Shown in pieces: positions 24,109 to 38,854 of a stretch of DNA of 64,000 bases (its first letter is position 1; each line of letters begins with the position of its first letter). The DNA comes from Rhyacichthys aspro (Eukaryota; Chordata; Actinopteri; Gobiiformes; Rhyacichthyidae): assembly GCA_036850595.1 (NCBI GenBank), contig CM072159.1, forward strand, positions 8,579,016 to 8,643,015, read 5' to 3'. Below the pieces are notes generated by a model. It was given only the letters and a program-made list of their open reading frames with translations, ran no database searches and was not told the DNA's origin. Made by a program: the position numbers and the translations under genes.

Positions 24109-27100
24109 TACACCAAAGACACAAATCAGACAGAGATCAGCACGTATTAGACACAAGTAGATGTAAAGTTACTGCAATGTGGCAATGAACTAAAACCTTA
24201 TTATGATAAGAATATCACAAATGAGCAACAATGTGATACAACCCAAAGAGGTAAAAGTACAGTTACTGTGCTGAATTTGTTTTAAACACACTAAGCATGG
24301 CTAGTGCAAACACACCCTCCTGGGACTTAAATGGAGAGTATGTAATTTTTAATGCATGTGAAAAAGAGAACCCTTTAATTCGACTGGTCCACACCTTTTC
24401 AATAAGGAAGTAATGGCTGCTGTTTGAATAAGGAAAGTGTCTCTTAAGCGCTGAATACATCTTTAAAAAGCGAAACAAAAATAAAAACAAACAGAGAAAA
24501 GGAGGCAATGTGAAACAGGGATAAATATTAGCAATTCAGTCACGCAATGTTAAACAAGGCGGAGATAACTGCAGTTCTGCCGCTGAAGTCGGAGCTAAAA
24601 GTTTAAGGCTGTTTTTGGTAGTGAGTAATGTCTGAGACAGGGACAACAACAAGAAAATTGGATAGTGCCACTTTAAGTCACGACAGCACAAAGTTCTCAT
24701 TGGATACTGTGGCACTTCAATTATGGATTGTGTTCAAATTACTGATACATTGAACAAAATTATTATTCAATTATTTTCATTGCTATCTTTAGGCATTTTG
24801 TGTGACATAGAACAAGGACAGAAAGATACAAAACACAGCTGACTTAAATCCCTATTCCCTTTTTGTCTTTTGTCTTCAGGGATTACCGCAGCAAATCATT
24901 ATTAATTATTTACATGTTTAGTTTGGCAAAGGTTTTATGCCAGATGCAATTGCTGACCCAACCTTCTCCATTTATTAAGGCTTGCGTCTGGCACAAAAGT
25001 ACTGTAGCTTGTGACTCCTGTGACTGGATTAGATGGACCTAAAATAATTTAATATATAAAATTGCTGTGACAAAACCCAAACATGATCAAAAATGCCACC
25101 CACGTCTGCAAATGTAAATGTTGTCTCGGGGAGAAAACTTTATCTTACATGTAAAAAGTATAAGGTTTTGTGTTCACACAACCCATCTTCCGATTATCGC
25201 GAAAAATCTAACAGAAAAAAACCCAAAATGTAATGTATGTGTCATCTTTTCATTCTGGGCAAAGCTATAAACTTAAAATTGTAATAAAATGTTGAAACCG
25301 GGTTGGTACTTTAATGGTGCAGCACCCAGTTTTGAGTGTGATGCTTATATGCTGCAGGGGGCTGAGGTGAAGTGTATCATGGGAGATCCGTGTTATTCCC
25401 GCCTGCAGACATCCTGTGGACCTGACTGCTGATTGTAGACATGGGTTGTACACATAAAAGTTTGAGCTGTCAGAAACTATTAGCCTCAAACTATCAACCT
25501 GCCACAATCATCTGTTCACTGGTAATGTGTCTGCCAACTTCTATTAATATGGGTTGTAGCTTGTAATCTGGTTCGTGTTACATTGGAAAGGATCATTTAT
25601 TACATGTTCCATTTCAAGAGAGTTTTGTAATAGCTCTAGCATATATACAATAAGCCATTATGAATGAAAGAATGAAATACTTTTGTCACTGTGCTTACTT
25701 ACCTTTTCTTAGTCAAGCATGTAGCCTTGGACTTTCCAGCAAACAGCAGCCTAGCAATTAAACTGTTGTGACTGGATGTTGTCATAGTAACTGCTGTTTC
25801 AGCTTCCTTATCAATAATAACAAGCTTTTTTGTTTTATGCCTTTTTTAATATTTAATTCTGTGTTGTATTATTTTTGACGTGGTTGTTTTTAGGGACACT
25901 TGCTGGGCAAATACTAGGCTTTTTGCCCTCCAATTGTGTCTTTATTGACCACAATTATGTCTGCTTGTTGCACCTGGTGTGTAAGTGCTGCTCAAATTGC
26001 AGATGAGTTTAGTGTTAGTTTTCATGTTTTGTGACTGGTCCAGAGCAGCACATTAAACAACAGATGGACACACATTTTGTCAAATACAGTTTCACTGCAC
26101 AGAAGCTCTGGTGGAAAAGTATTGTTGCATTGACCTCAGCACAAAGCAAACTCACTTTCTCTGAAGTGAAGCTTTAAAACACAGCTCCTCTTTGCCACAG
26201 AAGAGTCATACAAATGAACTCGTACGACAGAGTATTGATGTGTGGGGAGTCTTTTCTCTTTGTCTTTCCTGGTGTTTCCTGTCTGGGCCTTTCAAACTCA
26301 CACTCATGCACTGCAGATTCTATTAAGATTAACCTGTGTGAAATTGGACAAATTGAAAAACAAGCCAAAACTTCATCTTGTGTTTCAAACAAGTTTCAAC
26401 AAGTTTTGTCTTTTATCCATCCTTGATTCTTTTAAAACTCACCCCAAAGCACCTTGCATACTTGTCAACCTAATTCCCCTGCCTTGTGTAGGGTACCTAG
26501 CTGCTCAACTTGTAATGTAAATCTGTTTTTAGTTTAGAATTAAATATTAACTTAATTTTCTCTTGGGATCAATCAACAAGTTTTGACACTGTGTTTATAT
26601 ATGCACTGGTGCCACAGTAATATAACATGAGTCCAAAACAATAAAGGGCCTTTACATTCACTAACAAAGTTTTCACACCTTTTCGTCCACATCACAAATT
26701 CTAACTTGTGGTTTTGCACATTCGGACTCTGTAAAAATATTTGGTACCAAGTAACAAGAGGTCATTTTTGTCCTAAAATCACAAAGAGGCATTGCAAACG
26801 TCACAAAGTAATATTGAGTAGTAACATTTTCAGGCCAATACTGTTAAAGCTTCTGTTGGTGGTGATCCTCTTACGTTTTGTGTGTGATGGCCCCTGCCTT
26901 TGCTTATTTATGTCAAATGAGCTGTTAATACAACACACTTATTAATAGTGCTACTAAATTATAGTGTAAAGAAACTGTTTTGTGAGTCATAAAAGAGCAT
27001 AATATGTCAGTATGTCTTTTTGTATTTTTACATTTTTCAGAACTTTTACCAAACAAACCTCAGTCCAGGCAGAAACCTTGGAACTTTCTTGTCCCAGGAC

Positions 27101-27439
27101 GATACTTAACACAAGACAATACGTGAGTCACAAACTTAACACTGAAATAGAGGGAGCAGAACTCATATTTGTACAAAATATGCTAACATTTCCTACCTTT
27201 TCAGAAGACACTTTTTTTTCTTCCAAACTTGCCGCTTGGATAGTCTCCACTTGTAAAGATGACATCCGTAAATATTGCGCCGCTGTCACAACAACACTGA
27301 GTCTGTAGAGGAATCTGTTTTTATATGAAATTGAAAACACGTATGAACAATGGCTAGAAATCCTGTTTGATCTGAGTAGAGTCTTCGTCACCTCCTTGTA
27401 CCGCCATAGGTTCCCTGGTTTCCTGTCAGTGTTATCCCT
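24109..27439. other. Unique non-coding stretch
   Basis: No exon or RNA gene recognised over 3.3 kb. 24880-25020 is repeat-free with taattattta-type words and could be a conserved element; this is a guess. Short frames around 26214-26520 and 27012-27391 overlap on both strands and look incidental. Confidence 0.5.
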
Positions 27440-27535
27440 GTGTTAGCAATTATTGGATGTACCCCACCTTACCCCTAACGTGACTGCGATAGACTCAAGC
27501 CCTGCAATGAAAAAATACAGCGTACAATAACGAGA
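27440..27535 (+). repeat. 3' tail relic of the tRNA-headed repeat
   Basis: Reads ggatgtaccccaccttaccc, then gactgcgatagactcaagcc and an A-rich tail. This is a decayed form of the tail seen at 58545-58670. Confidence 0.45.
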
Positions 27536-28305
27536 AAATACATCTGACTCACAAAATCAATATAAGCTAAGTCATATCTATGATTGTGTATAAAATAAAC
27601 TGCTGAATAAAGATTTAGGCTTTTTTCATCCTCTGTCTTTTCTCACAATGTCATGTTTTCTCACCAAAGTCTTCTATTGTACAACACACAGTTAATATTT
27701 CTTGTGACTACTTTTTACTTTGCACATTTTCTTCATTTCTGAGAGCTAAAATGGTGGGTTTATTTACTAGACTCTTATGTTTGTTGACCCACAAACAAAG
27801 GTACTGTTTGTGTGTCTGCAGTTTAAGTAAGAAAGCATCATAGTTAAGTGCACTCTTCATATAGGACTCCAATCACAGTTAAGTGTTTTTTCCATTTGTA
27901 CATTCTGTACATTCTTTTGCTGCATCACAGAAAATAAACAAAAGCATTGCAAATAGAAAATGTGCAGAGAACAGCAGCTAAGCATTCGCAACATCAATGC
28001 TCATAAAACAAGAAATAGATGATAAAAGCCTTTTATTTAACATGCAGCCATCACCGGCAACATTAACCAGCACTTAAGCTAAACTGATTCAACTACTCAA
28101 TTCAAACGGCTTCTCATTTACAACCATTCTCACAGTACAATATGGTTCTTAGATTGTGTTTCCATCTGAGCATTAAAAACAACATTAAAAATACTAAACG
28201 GGATGTGATTAGGCATTAAAAAAGCATGTGCATTAAAATTAGATGTGTTGAAAATGCATCTTTTTATCAATTGCTCTCTCCTGACATGTGTGTTCAATAT
28301 AACTA
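27536..28305. other. Unique non-coding stretch
   Basis: AT-rich, with repeated gcattaaaa words at 28170-28240. No gene seen. Confidence 0.5.
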
Positions 28306-28968
28306 CCGATTTTCCGGACTATAAGCCGCTACTTTTTCCCACACTTTGAACCATGCAGCTTATACAGAGATGCGGCTTTTCTATGAACTTTTCTTCAGCC
28401 CTCAGGGGCGCTCTAGCAGGAAGTGCAAAAGACGAACAGCAGCAGCGGTAGTCAGTACAAACAAGAAAGCACCAGTTTTTATTCTTAGCACATGCAACCC
28501 CAACGCACAACAGCAAAATACGGTAATATTTTGACACCCTCACCCCCTCATAATGGAAAACAAATGAAGTGACAGTGGTTTGGTTTTCAGTAGTTTCAGT
28601 TGCTCTTTGCAGGAGGAAGAATGTGAATAGAATGACTTTGTGGTTGCAGTGTGTCACAGTGGAGGAAGATGAATGGTAAACCAGTACCAAGGAATAACTT
28701 GGTTTTGTCTGTGGTTCCATCAATGACTCTGTTTGTTTGATCAGCACTTTTACTGCCGTGTTACAGGCACTGTTCGGAAACAATCAGTTCAGGTATATGA
28801 ATAAACACTTATGGTACAAAATCTTTCTATGTAAATATCTTATTTCTCAGCCTGGATATCGGCGGCTTATAGTCCGGTGCGGCTTATATGTGACAAAATA
28901 TATATTTCTTTTAAATTTTAGTGGGTGCGGCTTATATTTAGGTGCGCTCTATAGTCCGGAAAATACGG
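28306..28968 (-). mobile_element. TA-flanked nonautonomous DNA transposon, E2 (unique region, inverted)
   Basis: Same family as E1/E3 but an independent insertion in the opposite orientation, 663 bp, flanked by ta at 28304-28305 and 28969-28970. Its left end has lost one T (ccgattttccgg), while the right end is canonical (ccggaaaatacgg). The longest open frame in the window (154 codons, minus strand, 28319-28783) lies wholly inside it. That frame is not kept open in E1 or E3, so it is not a gene. Confidence 0.88.
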
Positions 28969-29498
28969 TAACTTAACCAAAAGGTGGAAAGTGAAGTACA
29001 AGGCTTCAGCTCTGTGCTCTCGGCTCACAACACACACAAGGATCAGCTCTGGGTGAAAATTGGGGGCCACTGTGTTCAATCATTCAGGTTAAGTGGGTAA
29101 GAGCAGGTTACAGTCTGGATCTTAGCACTTGTGTGAAAGCAGCGTGAATTTTTGCTACTTCCAGTTGCAGTATGACCTGTCCCCACAAAACATTGGAAAG
29201 CTACCAATCAGTTGGTTTACAAGCAGAGTTTAAATGGAGTGTGCTCATAGACTGCTCTGTACAAATAAACAGCTGGTATTCAGCTGCTAGAACACCTTTA
29301 ACTTCAAAAAGGGTAGGATTTTGTATTGTTTATTATTCATTTTAGATTCAGATTTTTCTGTAAAAAAATAAAAAAAATCACTTTTATTCTTCATGACATT
29401 ACAGCACTATCCCAGCTTTGTGGCTATGAGTCAGAATACATCATGTGGAACCCAACAGTGGGTATAAAATGAGGCCTATGCAAGGGCCACAAGGTGCA

Positions 29499-30070
29499 TT
29501 CACGTGGTCCTCGGGAACTCGTAAAAATGTTTTTCTCGAGTTGAAAAATGCACATGAACGCCTGCTTAGGTCAGAACAACAGCTCGGAAACTCGAGTGAG
29601 TCGGAGTTGCCCGAGGTTCCATGTTGACGTTATTTTCATCATCAACATGTGGAGGAAAGAAAACGTTGAAGATATTTTAGTAATATAAGTCATTTAAAAA
29701 TATTTCATACAAACTGTTTTGCACATTAATAACTTGATAATGAGTTTTTTGTCCATGTGGGCTCATTTAAACTATATACTTATTATTTATTTATGTTGGT
29801 ATTTAGAGGTTTCAACATACGTTAGGTTAACTTATGTTTTGAATAGGCTTCCTTTTCTTGAACTGCTGCTAATAGGCTAATAATTGCAACTTTGACTGTA
29901 TTAACTCATGTAAAAATAGCATTAGCACATTTATGACTTCACGTCCATCTTCCTGGTTGTTATGGTTTAGAATGTTCTGACTTTCTGAGCTGAAATCATA
30001 TATGAACACACCGAAGTCAGGAGAATGACTTCCTAACTCAGACATTCAGAGTTCCTAAGGACCACATGAA
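29499..30070. mobile_element. Inverted-repeat DNA element
   Basis: The left end reads ttcacgtggtcctcgggaac and the right end, reverse complemented, ttcatgtggtccttaggaac, similar over about 22 bp. Further inside, tcgagt/actcga words repeat near the left. No target duplication could be fixed because the flanks are ambiguous. Interior about 570 bp, AT-rich, no transposase. Confidence 0.5.
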
Positions 30071-31554
30071 TGAATCAATAGTGCACCTGCTCTACAGGCA
30101 GCACAACGTGGAAATAAATCCATAAGCCAAATCATTTTTGTTTTGCTGTGCCAATAAGCCACGTCCATTGAAACTAGTAGGCACCCATTGTTTTTGTTTT
30201 TTTCTTATTCAATAACCTGTTCTCCTAATATATCCATGGTTTCCGTCCCCCATTTGATCTTCTTGATGAGTTTGTTGTGTAATGTGAATCCCAGACAGAA
30301 TCTGATCAAATTGAACTAAACCAGATCATAAAATCTTAGAAGGAACCAGGCTAAACCAGACAATGTAATTCCAAACAGGACCAGGCCAGACTCCATGATG
30401 TTGAGATCAGGGTTACACCATTACATCAGGGCTCCTTGTTCTGGGATTACTATAAAAATGAAAGATTTTCATCTCTTGTTCTCTCTTGTTGACAACATTC
30501 TTACTTTACTGCACATCTTCACTGTTTATATTACAATAATGTTATTCAATATGATTTAAAAAAAAATCTCACTTTTCATGTAAATACAATTTACAGTAAG
30601 ATTTGGCCCGGCTATTAATAGTTAATTATTATATTAAATAGTAATTAGTGGTTCCAGCATGACCTGGAAAATCTAGTCCAGAGACATGCATTTGTTGACA
30701 TTTGTGGTAAGTTTAAGTTAAATTTTGGAGAACTAAACGGGTTATTTTTGCATCTCCTTTTTGTTGCGGCTACTGTAGCCAGGTCGCAACAATAATTATT
30801 CAGTAAACTGCATGCTTTCCTGATACTGTGCCACCCTAGCAAAGACTGTACTCTACAGATTATTCTACTCTGGGTCATATTGTGAAGCCCCTTAGTCTGT
30901 GTGGCCCATCAAACATGCATGTAACGCTGTTCATTTTGAGGATGAGAATATGAAACATCACAGTGTGTGGGTTAATGGCCTCCAGGTAAATATGTAGACA
31001 TTTTGGGGTCAGCACCTGGAACACTTGATAAGTATTTTATCACACAGCAGGGGCATAAGGTTGGGAATGCATCACAAAGTATGCAGGTCATGCTGAACTT
31101 ACAAAAAAAAAAAAACATCTTCATTTACACAACAAAACACTTACATTGTTCAGTATTGATTGGCTCAGAGCCGAGGACGAGTCCCGGCCAACACTATTAT
31201 GATAATGTGGCCATGCTTTGCTGACTTCCATTTAAAATAAGCAATAATATGATATCCTATAAATATTCAGAATGGATGTCAGATTTAGTATGCACCATTT
31301 GCTCCAATACAATACACAACAACACAAAGATATAGCCAGATGCTTCAGACTATGGGATTTGCCAAAAACTCCTTGCTGTGAACATGCTTCTTGTTGTGTT
31401 CTTGTTATTTTTAATCAATTTTTTTTCCAAGTGCATAAGAGACATTTACAAGTACCACAGAATGATGCATGCATACTTACATCCACAACTCGTCCCACAC
31501 ACATGTATAATTCATAAATGTCATGCCAATAAACTATTCATTCCGTCATTAATT
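30071..31554. other. Unique non-coding stretch
   Basis: No gene recognised. Words of the aaccagg/ccagac type recur at 30290-30390, perhaps a decayed simple repeat. A poly-A run is at 31101-31113. Confidence 0.5.
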
Positions 31555-31650
31555 GTCTTCTGCTTGGTCCTGTTAGGGGCTTGCAGGTGACTGGAGCCTA
31601 TCCATCAGCTTTAGGCATAAGGCAGGGTACAGCCTGAGGGTTGCCTGAGA
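31555..31650 (-). repeat. Tail relic of the tRNA-headed repeat, minus strand
   Basis: The plus strand reads gactggagcctatccatcag and aaggcagggtacagcctg. The reverse complement gives the caggctgtaccctgcc and ctgatggataggctccag words of the family tail. Confidence 0.5.
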
Positions 31651-33046
31651 CTTTTTTTTTTCGTGGGGTCACACATGTTCCACAATGTTCTCCTGAAACC
31701 AAGCCCTGGTTTAACTTGTACAAAACACTTTTATTGCTCTCTTAATTTTATACATATTATATATATTTGAATGCATAGGCCTACAGGGTTCTTTCTATAA
31801 ATGCCTTGCTAAACTGAAGAATAGAAAAAGAGGAAGAACTATGAACCAAGACAACTGCAGAGAGTGTTAGATGTGTTTATAGACGAGTTAAAAATAGTTT
31901 AGACTGATGTGTGGCTATGTATACTAATGTTTTCCAATACACCTTTATTTCTAAGACACTGAGCTTTTCAAGATCCACGCTAATGTCACAGATCATTGTT
32001 TTGTTTAAATCCGTGGTAACAACATGAGCTTGTGGTTTTCACCCCCCCCCACAATATAAAACTTACCAATAATTTCAACTTTATAATTTGTCCATAAAAA
32101 TAAAAACATGAAAGTAATCCGTAGTTGGTTAACCCCATCTAATGAAAGATAGTTAAACCAGTGAGATTATTAAAATTAATATTATTGTTAATAAGTTAAT
32201 TGCTCTTATACAAAGCAACCAACAGTGAGCTCTCCACGTAGAAAACACATAATAACAAATAACCATTGATGCTTAAAAATACCTCTTCATTTGGAGTTAT
32301 TCAAGTAAAAATGAATCAAAGATTAGAGTAAATCTCATCAGTAGTGACCTAAATCATGACTGCTGGCTTTACTTCCAGCCGCTGCAGAGAGACATAATTT
32401 CATCTATAGGGAAACAAAACTCATGTAATTATCAGCCTGGAAGGGCAGAGAACCTTCAGAGGCCTGTCTGACACTGAACTCAGAGCTTAAAGTTAAAGGT
32501 GAGCCCAAAACTTCAGTTAGGTGTAGTGTTTTTGCAGTGTAAAATTGATCAAGACTGGTACGGATTAAAAAAGGTAGATGTGCTTTAAAGTTTTTTAGAG
32601 CTTCTGCTGCCAAGTAAAACAATGTTTTTGAACTGAATTCAGTATCAATCAAGTCTATAAACCTATTAACAAAGTCACAACTTGATCACTTATCACTTTA
32701 CATCTGCATGACAAAATGTGACACTCTCTATGGCTAGTTACATGAAGTCCAGTCCAAAGTTTCAAAATTGCTAGTGCAGAAACTTTTTTTTCTGTTCTTT
32801 AACACAGGTTTATCTCAATAGAGGTTTGTGGTCAAACTAAAATAATGGGAGCAACATTGAATGGTCATTTGACACTAAATAGATAATTCAGTCTAAACTC
32901 CATCCTTAAACTCCCTGAGTGTGCATTTTAAAAGCCAGAACAGAACATTACAAAAGTACTGCTCAACTTGTTCCAGTGTTATTCATAGTTAACACACCAT
33001 GGCAGGGATCCTGATCAGATGCATTATTTGTGGCAGCATATTGTGG
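31651..33046. other. Unique non-coding stretch leading into copy A2
   Basis: A poly-C tract (ccccccccc near 32043) and AT-rich sequence with no gene. It runs into A2 at 33047 with no visible breakpoint signature, target duplication or repeat at the junction. Confidence 0.5.
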
Positions 33047-33577
33047 GCATCTGAAAAATCAGTGACTTTAGCTTTTCATTTCTAAAGTGGAATGAATTGA
33101 ACTGTAATAAATGGGTCATTTCTGTACAATTCCATCTGGAGAATGAAGTCTTTTAATCCCATCTTTTATTGAAGTCTTTCCCGCTCACTCTCCACTTCTC
33201 TCTGTGGTAGTGATTTTCTGCCGGAAACTGATACCAGCTTGCTGTGCTCAATCAAACTGTGCGGAATGGAGGTCGGCCGCTTGATGAACAGGAGTCAATG
33301 TTCATGACATCTCTGCACGAAGACTGCATTGCACCATGTAATTCTCCTGCATCTCTTGAACGAAGATATTCCCCTGTTGAATGAAAATGCAGAATCTTGC
33401 CTTTGTCATATTTGTATTATATTCAATACATGGTTTTTACATAGATGCTTTTTTCATCTATTTTTTTTTTTTACAAAAATATATCCTTAAAGTCAAGTCA
33501 AGCCTTAAAGTAAAGTAAGAAAAACAAAATCACTGTTTTTCAGAGTTACTCCTTAAATCCTTCAAAACTTTTCACAA

Positions 33578-33664
33578 GGGCGCCTCAGTGGCTCACCTAG
33601 TGATGGCATTCACCTCTCTCACTCCCTGTCTCTCTGACACTTCATCAAATAAAGGCAAAAAATA
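33578..33664 (+). repeat. tRNA-type SINE fragment (copy A2)
   Basis: Counterpart of the fragment at 542-628, with the same head (gggcgcctcagtggctc) and A-rich tail. It shares its insertion site with A1. Nothing suggests recent activity. Confidence 0.5.
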
Positions 33665-35677
33665 ATCATCTTAGCTTCTAAGTTTGTCTTTTAGAAAGCT
33701 GCTCCAGTTTCTTACATATAAGGGACTCAAAAGTTCTGCTTATGTTTGATGCAGTGTAGACAGTTAATGCAATGTTTTCATCCGGAAAGTGACAGCCATG
33801 CAATCAAACTTAATTTAATACCACAAATGTCAGTTTTCAAGATCGTAGGACAGACTAATCTTCATTCTTTTAGTTTTAGAAGTGAGGATTATCTACTGTC
33901 CAATCAACAGACTGCAGTGTTTAGCTCCAGGTTTTGAAAAGGGGGCTACTCTGGTGAAATAAAAATGCTTTGAATCCTTTTTGAAAATCGTACTGACCCA
34001 ACCCATTCTGTACCACTCCAGTGGAAATGAGCATCATTTGTTTTACTAACTTTTCGCTAAGTACTCTATAGCTAAAGATTTCTACAAGATAAAAGTTTCA
34101 AGAGGAAGATGCACACATCCAAAATTGTCATATGTTTTAGCCTGACCATGTTGCAATTAATAAATCTTTTATATCCAACTAAAAAGAAATACCTGTATTC
34201 ATTTGAAATGTTTGAAACACATTGCGTGGACTTGACCTAAAAGAAGGATTACATCATGGCCATTCGTTTTTTTGACTTGTTATTTCAGGGCAGCATCGGT
34301 TTTTGAGACATTAATGGTCTAGGTCAACTGGGACTGACATGATGAAAAAAGATGGCTGCCTAGTGAAGCATTTGTTATTCATAGTACAAAGACTATTGTC
34401 CCAGATATGACAAAAAGTTTTCACCACAGACGATCCAACGAGGCACAGATCCTCTTATCAAACCATCATAATCAAACGAACAAGGACTGAAAAGAATGAC
34501 GAGGTCTTCAATAAATATCTCATAAGAAGCTCTTTACTTGTCACTCTTTACAGCGCAGCAGTCCTTTTGCATCAGAACTGAACAGCATGAGCTACTGTAG
34601 TGAGCAGAAATATGATGAATTCACAAACCTCTGGAATTCTTATGAAGAGATCAATGTTCACTTTTGCTGTGGTTCCACTGGGTTCACTAGACCTCTGAGG
34701 GGGTCAGAGTTTGAAGACTCTTTTTTATTCTGAGTAAACATTTTGATTATTGTACAGTAGCATTTCTTCTTTTCTCATTTCTGCTTTTTCAAAGCATAAA
34801 CAGTTCCTTTCTCTAAACTCCTCTAACTTGACCAAAAGCACTGTATTTACTAAACTTAAAGCAGCAATAGAACCTTCCCTCTACTTCACATCAATTCACT
34901 AATGCACAATAAAAACGAATTAGATCAAACCAGAGTTTAGAGAAATTACCCAATTTTGTTTTCCCCTTGGGTTTGAGTAAAACTGAGAAAAAAAACGAAT
35001 GAGAAAAAAACCCAAAACATTGAAGGTAATCTGTAAACCAACCAGACCAAAGCACCTTATGGAGCCAGGAAGCTCAAAGTTTGCACAAACTAAACGTGAT
35101 CAAAACCTAAACCATCAGTGAACAACAGGCCTCTGGGGACATCTGTGACAAAAACAATACATAGTGAAGGGGCTAGGTCGATGCCTGTTCAAAACACATA
35201 CTTAGTTGCATGAGTGATTTTTGAGTTAATGCTTATAGTTTTATTGTAAATTTTGTCCCAAGGATGCGGTTTTCACCAAACAATATTATTCATTAAGGGT
35301 AAAATATGAGGTGGAAAGTGAAGCCTCCAGTATATGACTGAGAGTAGTAGACCCAGTCTTCTAGCAAGGTTAACTCAGGTTAACTTGGGATGCATCGACA
35401 GCTAATTTTGACTTGACTTTGCAAATGTGAAGTTTCACTGCAATGACTGTCTTAACTGTCAAAAGTTTTACTCTGACTTAAACAACTATGTAGTCTTGTA
35501 AACCCAAAAATAATATTTAATTTCTTTCTAACTTTTCTTTTCAGTTCATGTCCAGCCTGCACTACAGTTGGAGAGTACAGCTTTACTTTCCTGGAAACGT
35601 ATGGTATCTCCCACAACTTGTCAATGGAAAAGTATCGACCCTGCTGCATTAATCGACAGACACTGGTTGTCATTGGT

Positions 35678-35750
35678 ACTCCGGCTTCCTCCCACATAGG
35701 TCTAAAAGTATCCCTATTGAATGAATATGAGAGTGAATGGTTGTCTGTCA
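35678..35750 (+). repeat. Middle piece of the fish tRNA-headed repeat (copy A2)
   Basis: Duplicate of the relic at 2644-2716, with the same landmark words and about one substitution in the stretch. It is the 3' neighbour of the same non-coding sequence. Confidence 0.5.
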
Positions 35751-38700
35751 ACGTTCATCTCTAAGTGGCCATTGGAAAACACGGTCTGCAACTGCAGAAT
35801 TTTGATGAATTAAAGCTCTCCAGATGTGTCAGTCTCTAAGGTTTGCAACTACCTTTAGCACTGTAAAGTTTGTAGTAGTTGAGCAGTTCAGAGTCAAACA
35901 TTCAAATGGGCCTACCTATTGGTTTTTACTTTTTACTGTTCCAGATGATCTGTCTGACTCATGCCGGGCCTGTGGATCTACAGTTCAGGAGCAACAGTTG
36001 AGGAATGGGTAAGACAAATAGATTAGGTCAAACGTGAGAGATCAGGAAGTGCATGGATGGGTGATCCAACCACTGGGTGGGCTCTGACATTTATTTTTGT
36101 TACAGCTGAATGTGGTAAAGTCCTATTTTGCACTTGGGATATTTCAAAACAAACAGCTAAGACTTACATTTGAAACCATATATTGTATCTAGAAAGAATT
36201 TCCACTTGTTTGTCTCCCTAACAGATTGATCTTTCCATATGTAAGGGATAGCTGCACCTTCTTTGTGCAGGATATCCTCCACAGAAAGGGATTTTTTTGT
36301 GCAGGTTGCCAGTAGTGAATAGCTTAACCCTCAGGTCGGATCACAGCAGACCCCTCTAATCCATGGCCTCTGGCAGCAGGCTTCGTGAGAACCTCTTGCC
36401 ATAAGAACAGTTTCTTCCCCTTCACTGTTAACTAATGGACAATAAGCTCGAACCTGACCCCCCTCGCCCAATAACCCCACACACTTTATCTGTCACGTTG
36501 TCTGTATATACTGTATGCTGTAAAAACCAGTGTTCCATATATGGCCAACCATTCAGGGACTAGGCTATCAACAAGTCTATTTGTTTAATCAAGAAATTAG
36601 CCCACCACAAACAGGCCTTTGGACAGCACTTTGTTTTAATCGTATAGTTATTTTTTCCCAACTTTAAGTTACTTTAAAGAGGTTCTTAAAAGCCTAAATA
36701 AACATTTAAGTTAAAAATGAAGTTGTATCAAATAAGCATTTACATTACTGTTAGATGGCGCAATGTTACCAACCAACCAATGTTCTCAACTCAATGTGTG
36801 TTTGATATTTTATGTTCGTTCTTTTCAACACTACCTTGGGGCTATTAAAAAAGATTGATCTGTGCCTTAAAGCAAAGGTACGACCAAACTCATATCAGGT
36901 ATGAAGCAAGTCTTAGCTATAGGACTAAACCTAGAACTAAAAAGTGTCAACTAGGTCTAAGGTCAGTGTCAATACAGGACTGTACAAGAACTAAACCCAC
37001 ACTAAGCCTGGTCTAAATGAAACTCCTGAGTACCATAAGACAGTACCACAGTTTTAGAGGCACTTACACGCATTTATGAACAGTATCTTGGACGTCCCCT
37101 TTCACCTCTGGAGTGTTCTGGTCTAGATTAAAATATATGTCAGCTCCATAAGAGCTTTAGTGACATCCTGGGGTATGTCAATGATTTATGCTAGTGAATT
37201 AAAAAGAATCAGACTCATTGATTGCAAATTTCATATATTGTACATCTAGGGGTGTCCTTTGTGTGGCTCCTAAAAGTTTAGACAGAAGCCTCTGCATAAA
37301 CTCCAGTCTGAGTTGTTCCTGCAAAGAATAAAGGATTACAATGATATATTTTAAAGTAGTATTTCAATAAATATTTACCTCATGTACCATTTAATTCTAA
37401 ATGAGTCCTAAACACTGATCCAGGACCAAGACAGCACTCTAAACCACACCTAAACTAGGTCTAAACCAGGACCAAGACAACAAGTAAACGACGTGTACTA
37501 GATGTGTACTGTGCATAAAATAACTCCCTATCCCCAATATTGTGTCCAACAATGGTTCAGAGCTAAAATACAATAGTCTGCGTAATAGTGTAGCAGACGG
37601 GACAGGAGGTTAGCATATCGGACTGACAGGCTAGCCCTGCCAAAGCAGCCATGGAAGAGGTGCGAAATATAAACAGCATAAACAGTGAGCCTAGGTTGTA
37701 TGAGCAGAACTGGGTCGCAAGTATGTTATAACGACAGAAAGAAAACTTGTTCCGGACCTCATTAACCTTAATGTTACCCTAAAACATTTATTGTTTACGG
37801 CAAAATCATATTTTACCTGAGTGTCGCTGGGCTGCAGAGACACCATGCCTGTTGCCCTGTGTTCCCAGGATCATGCGCTCAAGGACACGGGGAGGAAACG
37901 CATTTTCCCAGAGTCTCTTAACTAAAAATTATTGCCTGTTAATTGTATTCAGTGTAAAATGCAGCGTTATTATACTTTAAAGTGTATTAAAAGAAATTAT
38001 AAGTGAAATTCTTGTTATTTTTCCTGCTCAGTACCTAAATAAGCATGCTGTTTATTTAATGCTCCTTTCCCCTACGCTCCCTGAACGCACAAAGAAGGAG
38101 GCCCATCCCAGCCTTCATTGAACATGCAGTCACTATAGCAACGGCACGCCCTCAGCTCTGGTCACGCCCCCACACAAGAACAGGGTCAAAATCTGAGTGT
38201 GAAAAAAAAATCTGAAACTGTAAAATGATTTTGAACCTGAAAAATAATTCCAAAAAAAAGTTAAGTTGAAATTCATTTTATTATTTTTTAAAGTTCAATC
38301 ATATGACTTGGACTTTCAGTTTCAAGTTTTTGTTTTTCAGTTTCAAAGATTATGACCCCAATATAGCTCCATAGAGGACCACGTGAATGGACCAAAAGAT
38401 CAAAAGATTACTGATCCTTCACATCTACAACAAAAGATATCTGGACATAGTTCTGCAATGGAGGACAATTCTCATTTGTTATGATAGAACCAAGACAAGG
38501 TCTTAAGGTTTTTATTCTCACTATTACATTTATCACAATATGCTACTAGCTCAGTTTTTGCATAATGCTTGTATAACATCTTTAATGACAGAAAGATAAT
38601 GTGTGTCAGGATATAAACGCAAATCTCTGCAGGCACCGGTCCTGGATTTTTTTTTTTTGCACCTACACTTTTGTCCAAAATGTTTAATGTGGTTACAGCA

Positions 38701-38812
38701 GGCTGTCATTACATAACCAGAGGCATCTAAAAATGTTCTATCTACACACAAACTTCAAACACAAAGTTATGAAAAACCTGCTCACACAGTGCAACCATGG
38801 AAACTGTCAGTT

Positions 38813-38854
38813 CATTTGATTAGTTTCCACGTCCACGTGGAAACTAATCAAATG
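38813..38854. repeat. 42-bp near-perfect palindrome (copy A2)
   Basis: Identical counterpart of 5818-5859: arms at 38813-38832 and 38835-38854 with the same cc spacer. Exact preservation of both arms means it predates the split of the copies and has not decayed since. Confidence 0.95.

Noticed and set aside
28319..28783. The longest open frame in the window (154 codons, minus strand)
   Set aside because: It lies wholly inside nonautonomous element E2, and the related elements E1 and E3 do not keep it open.
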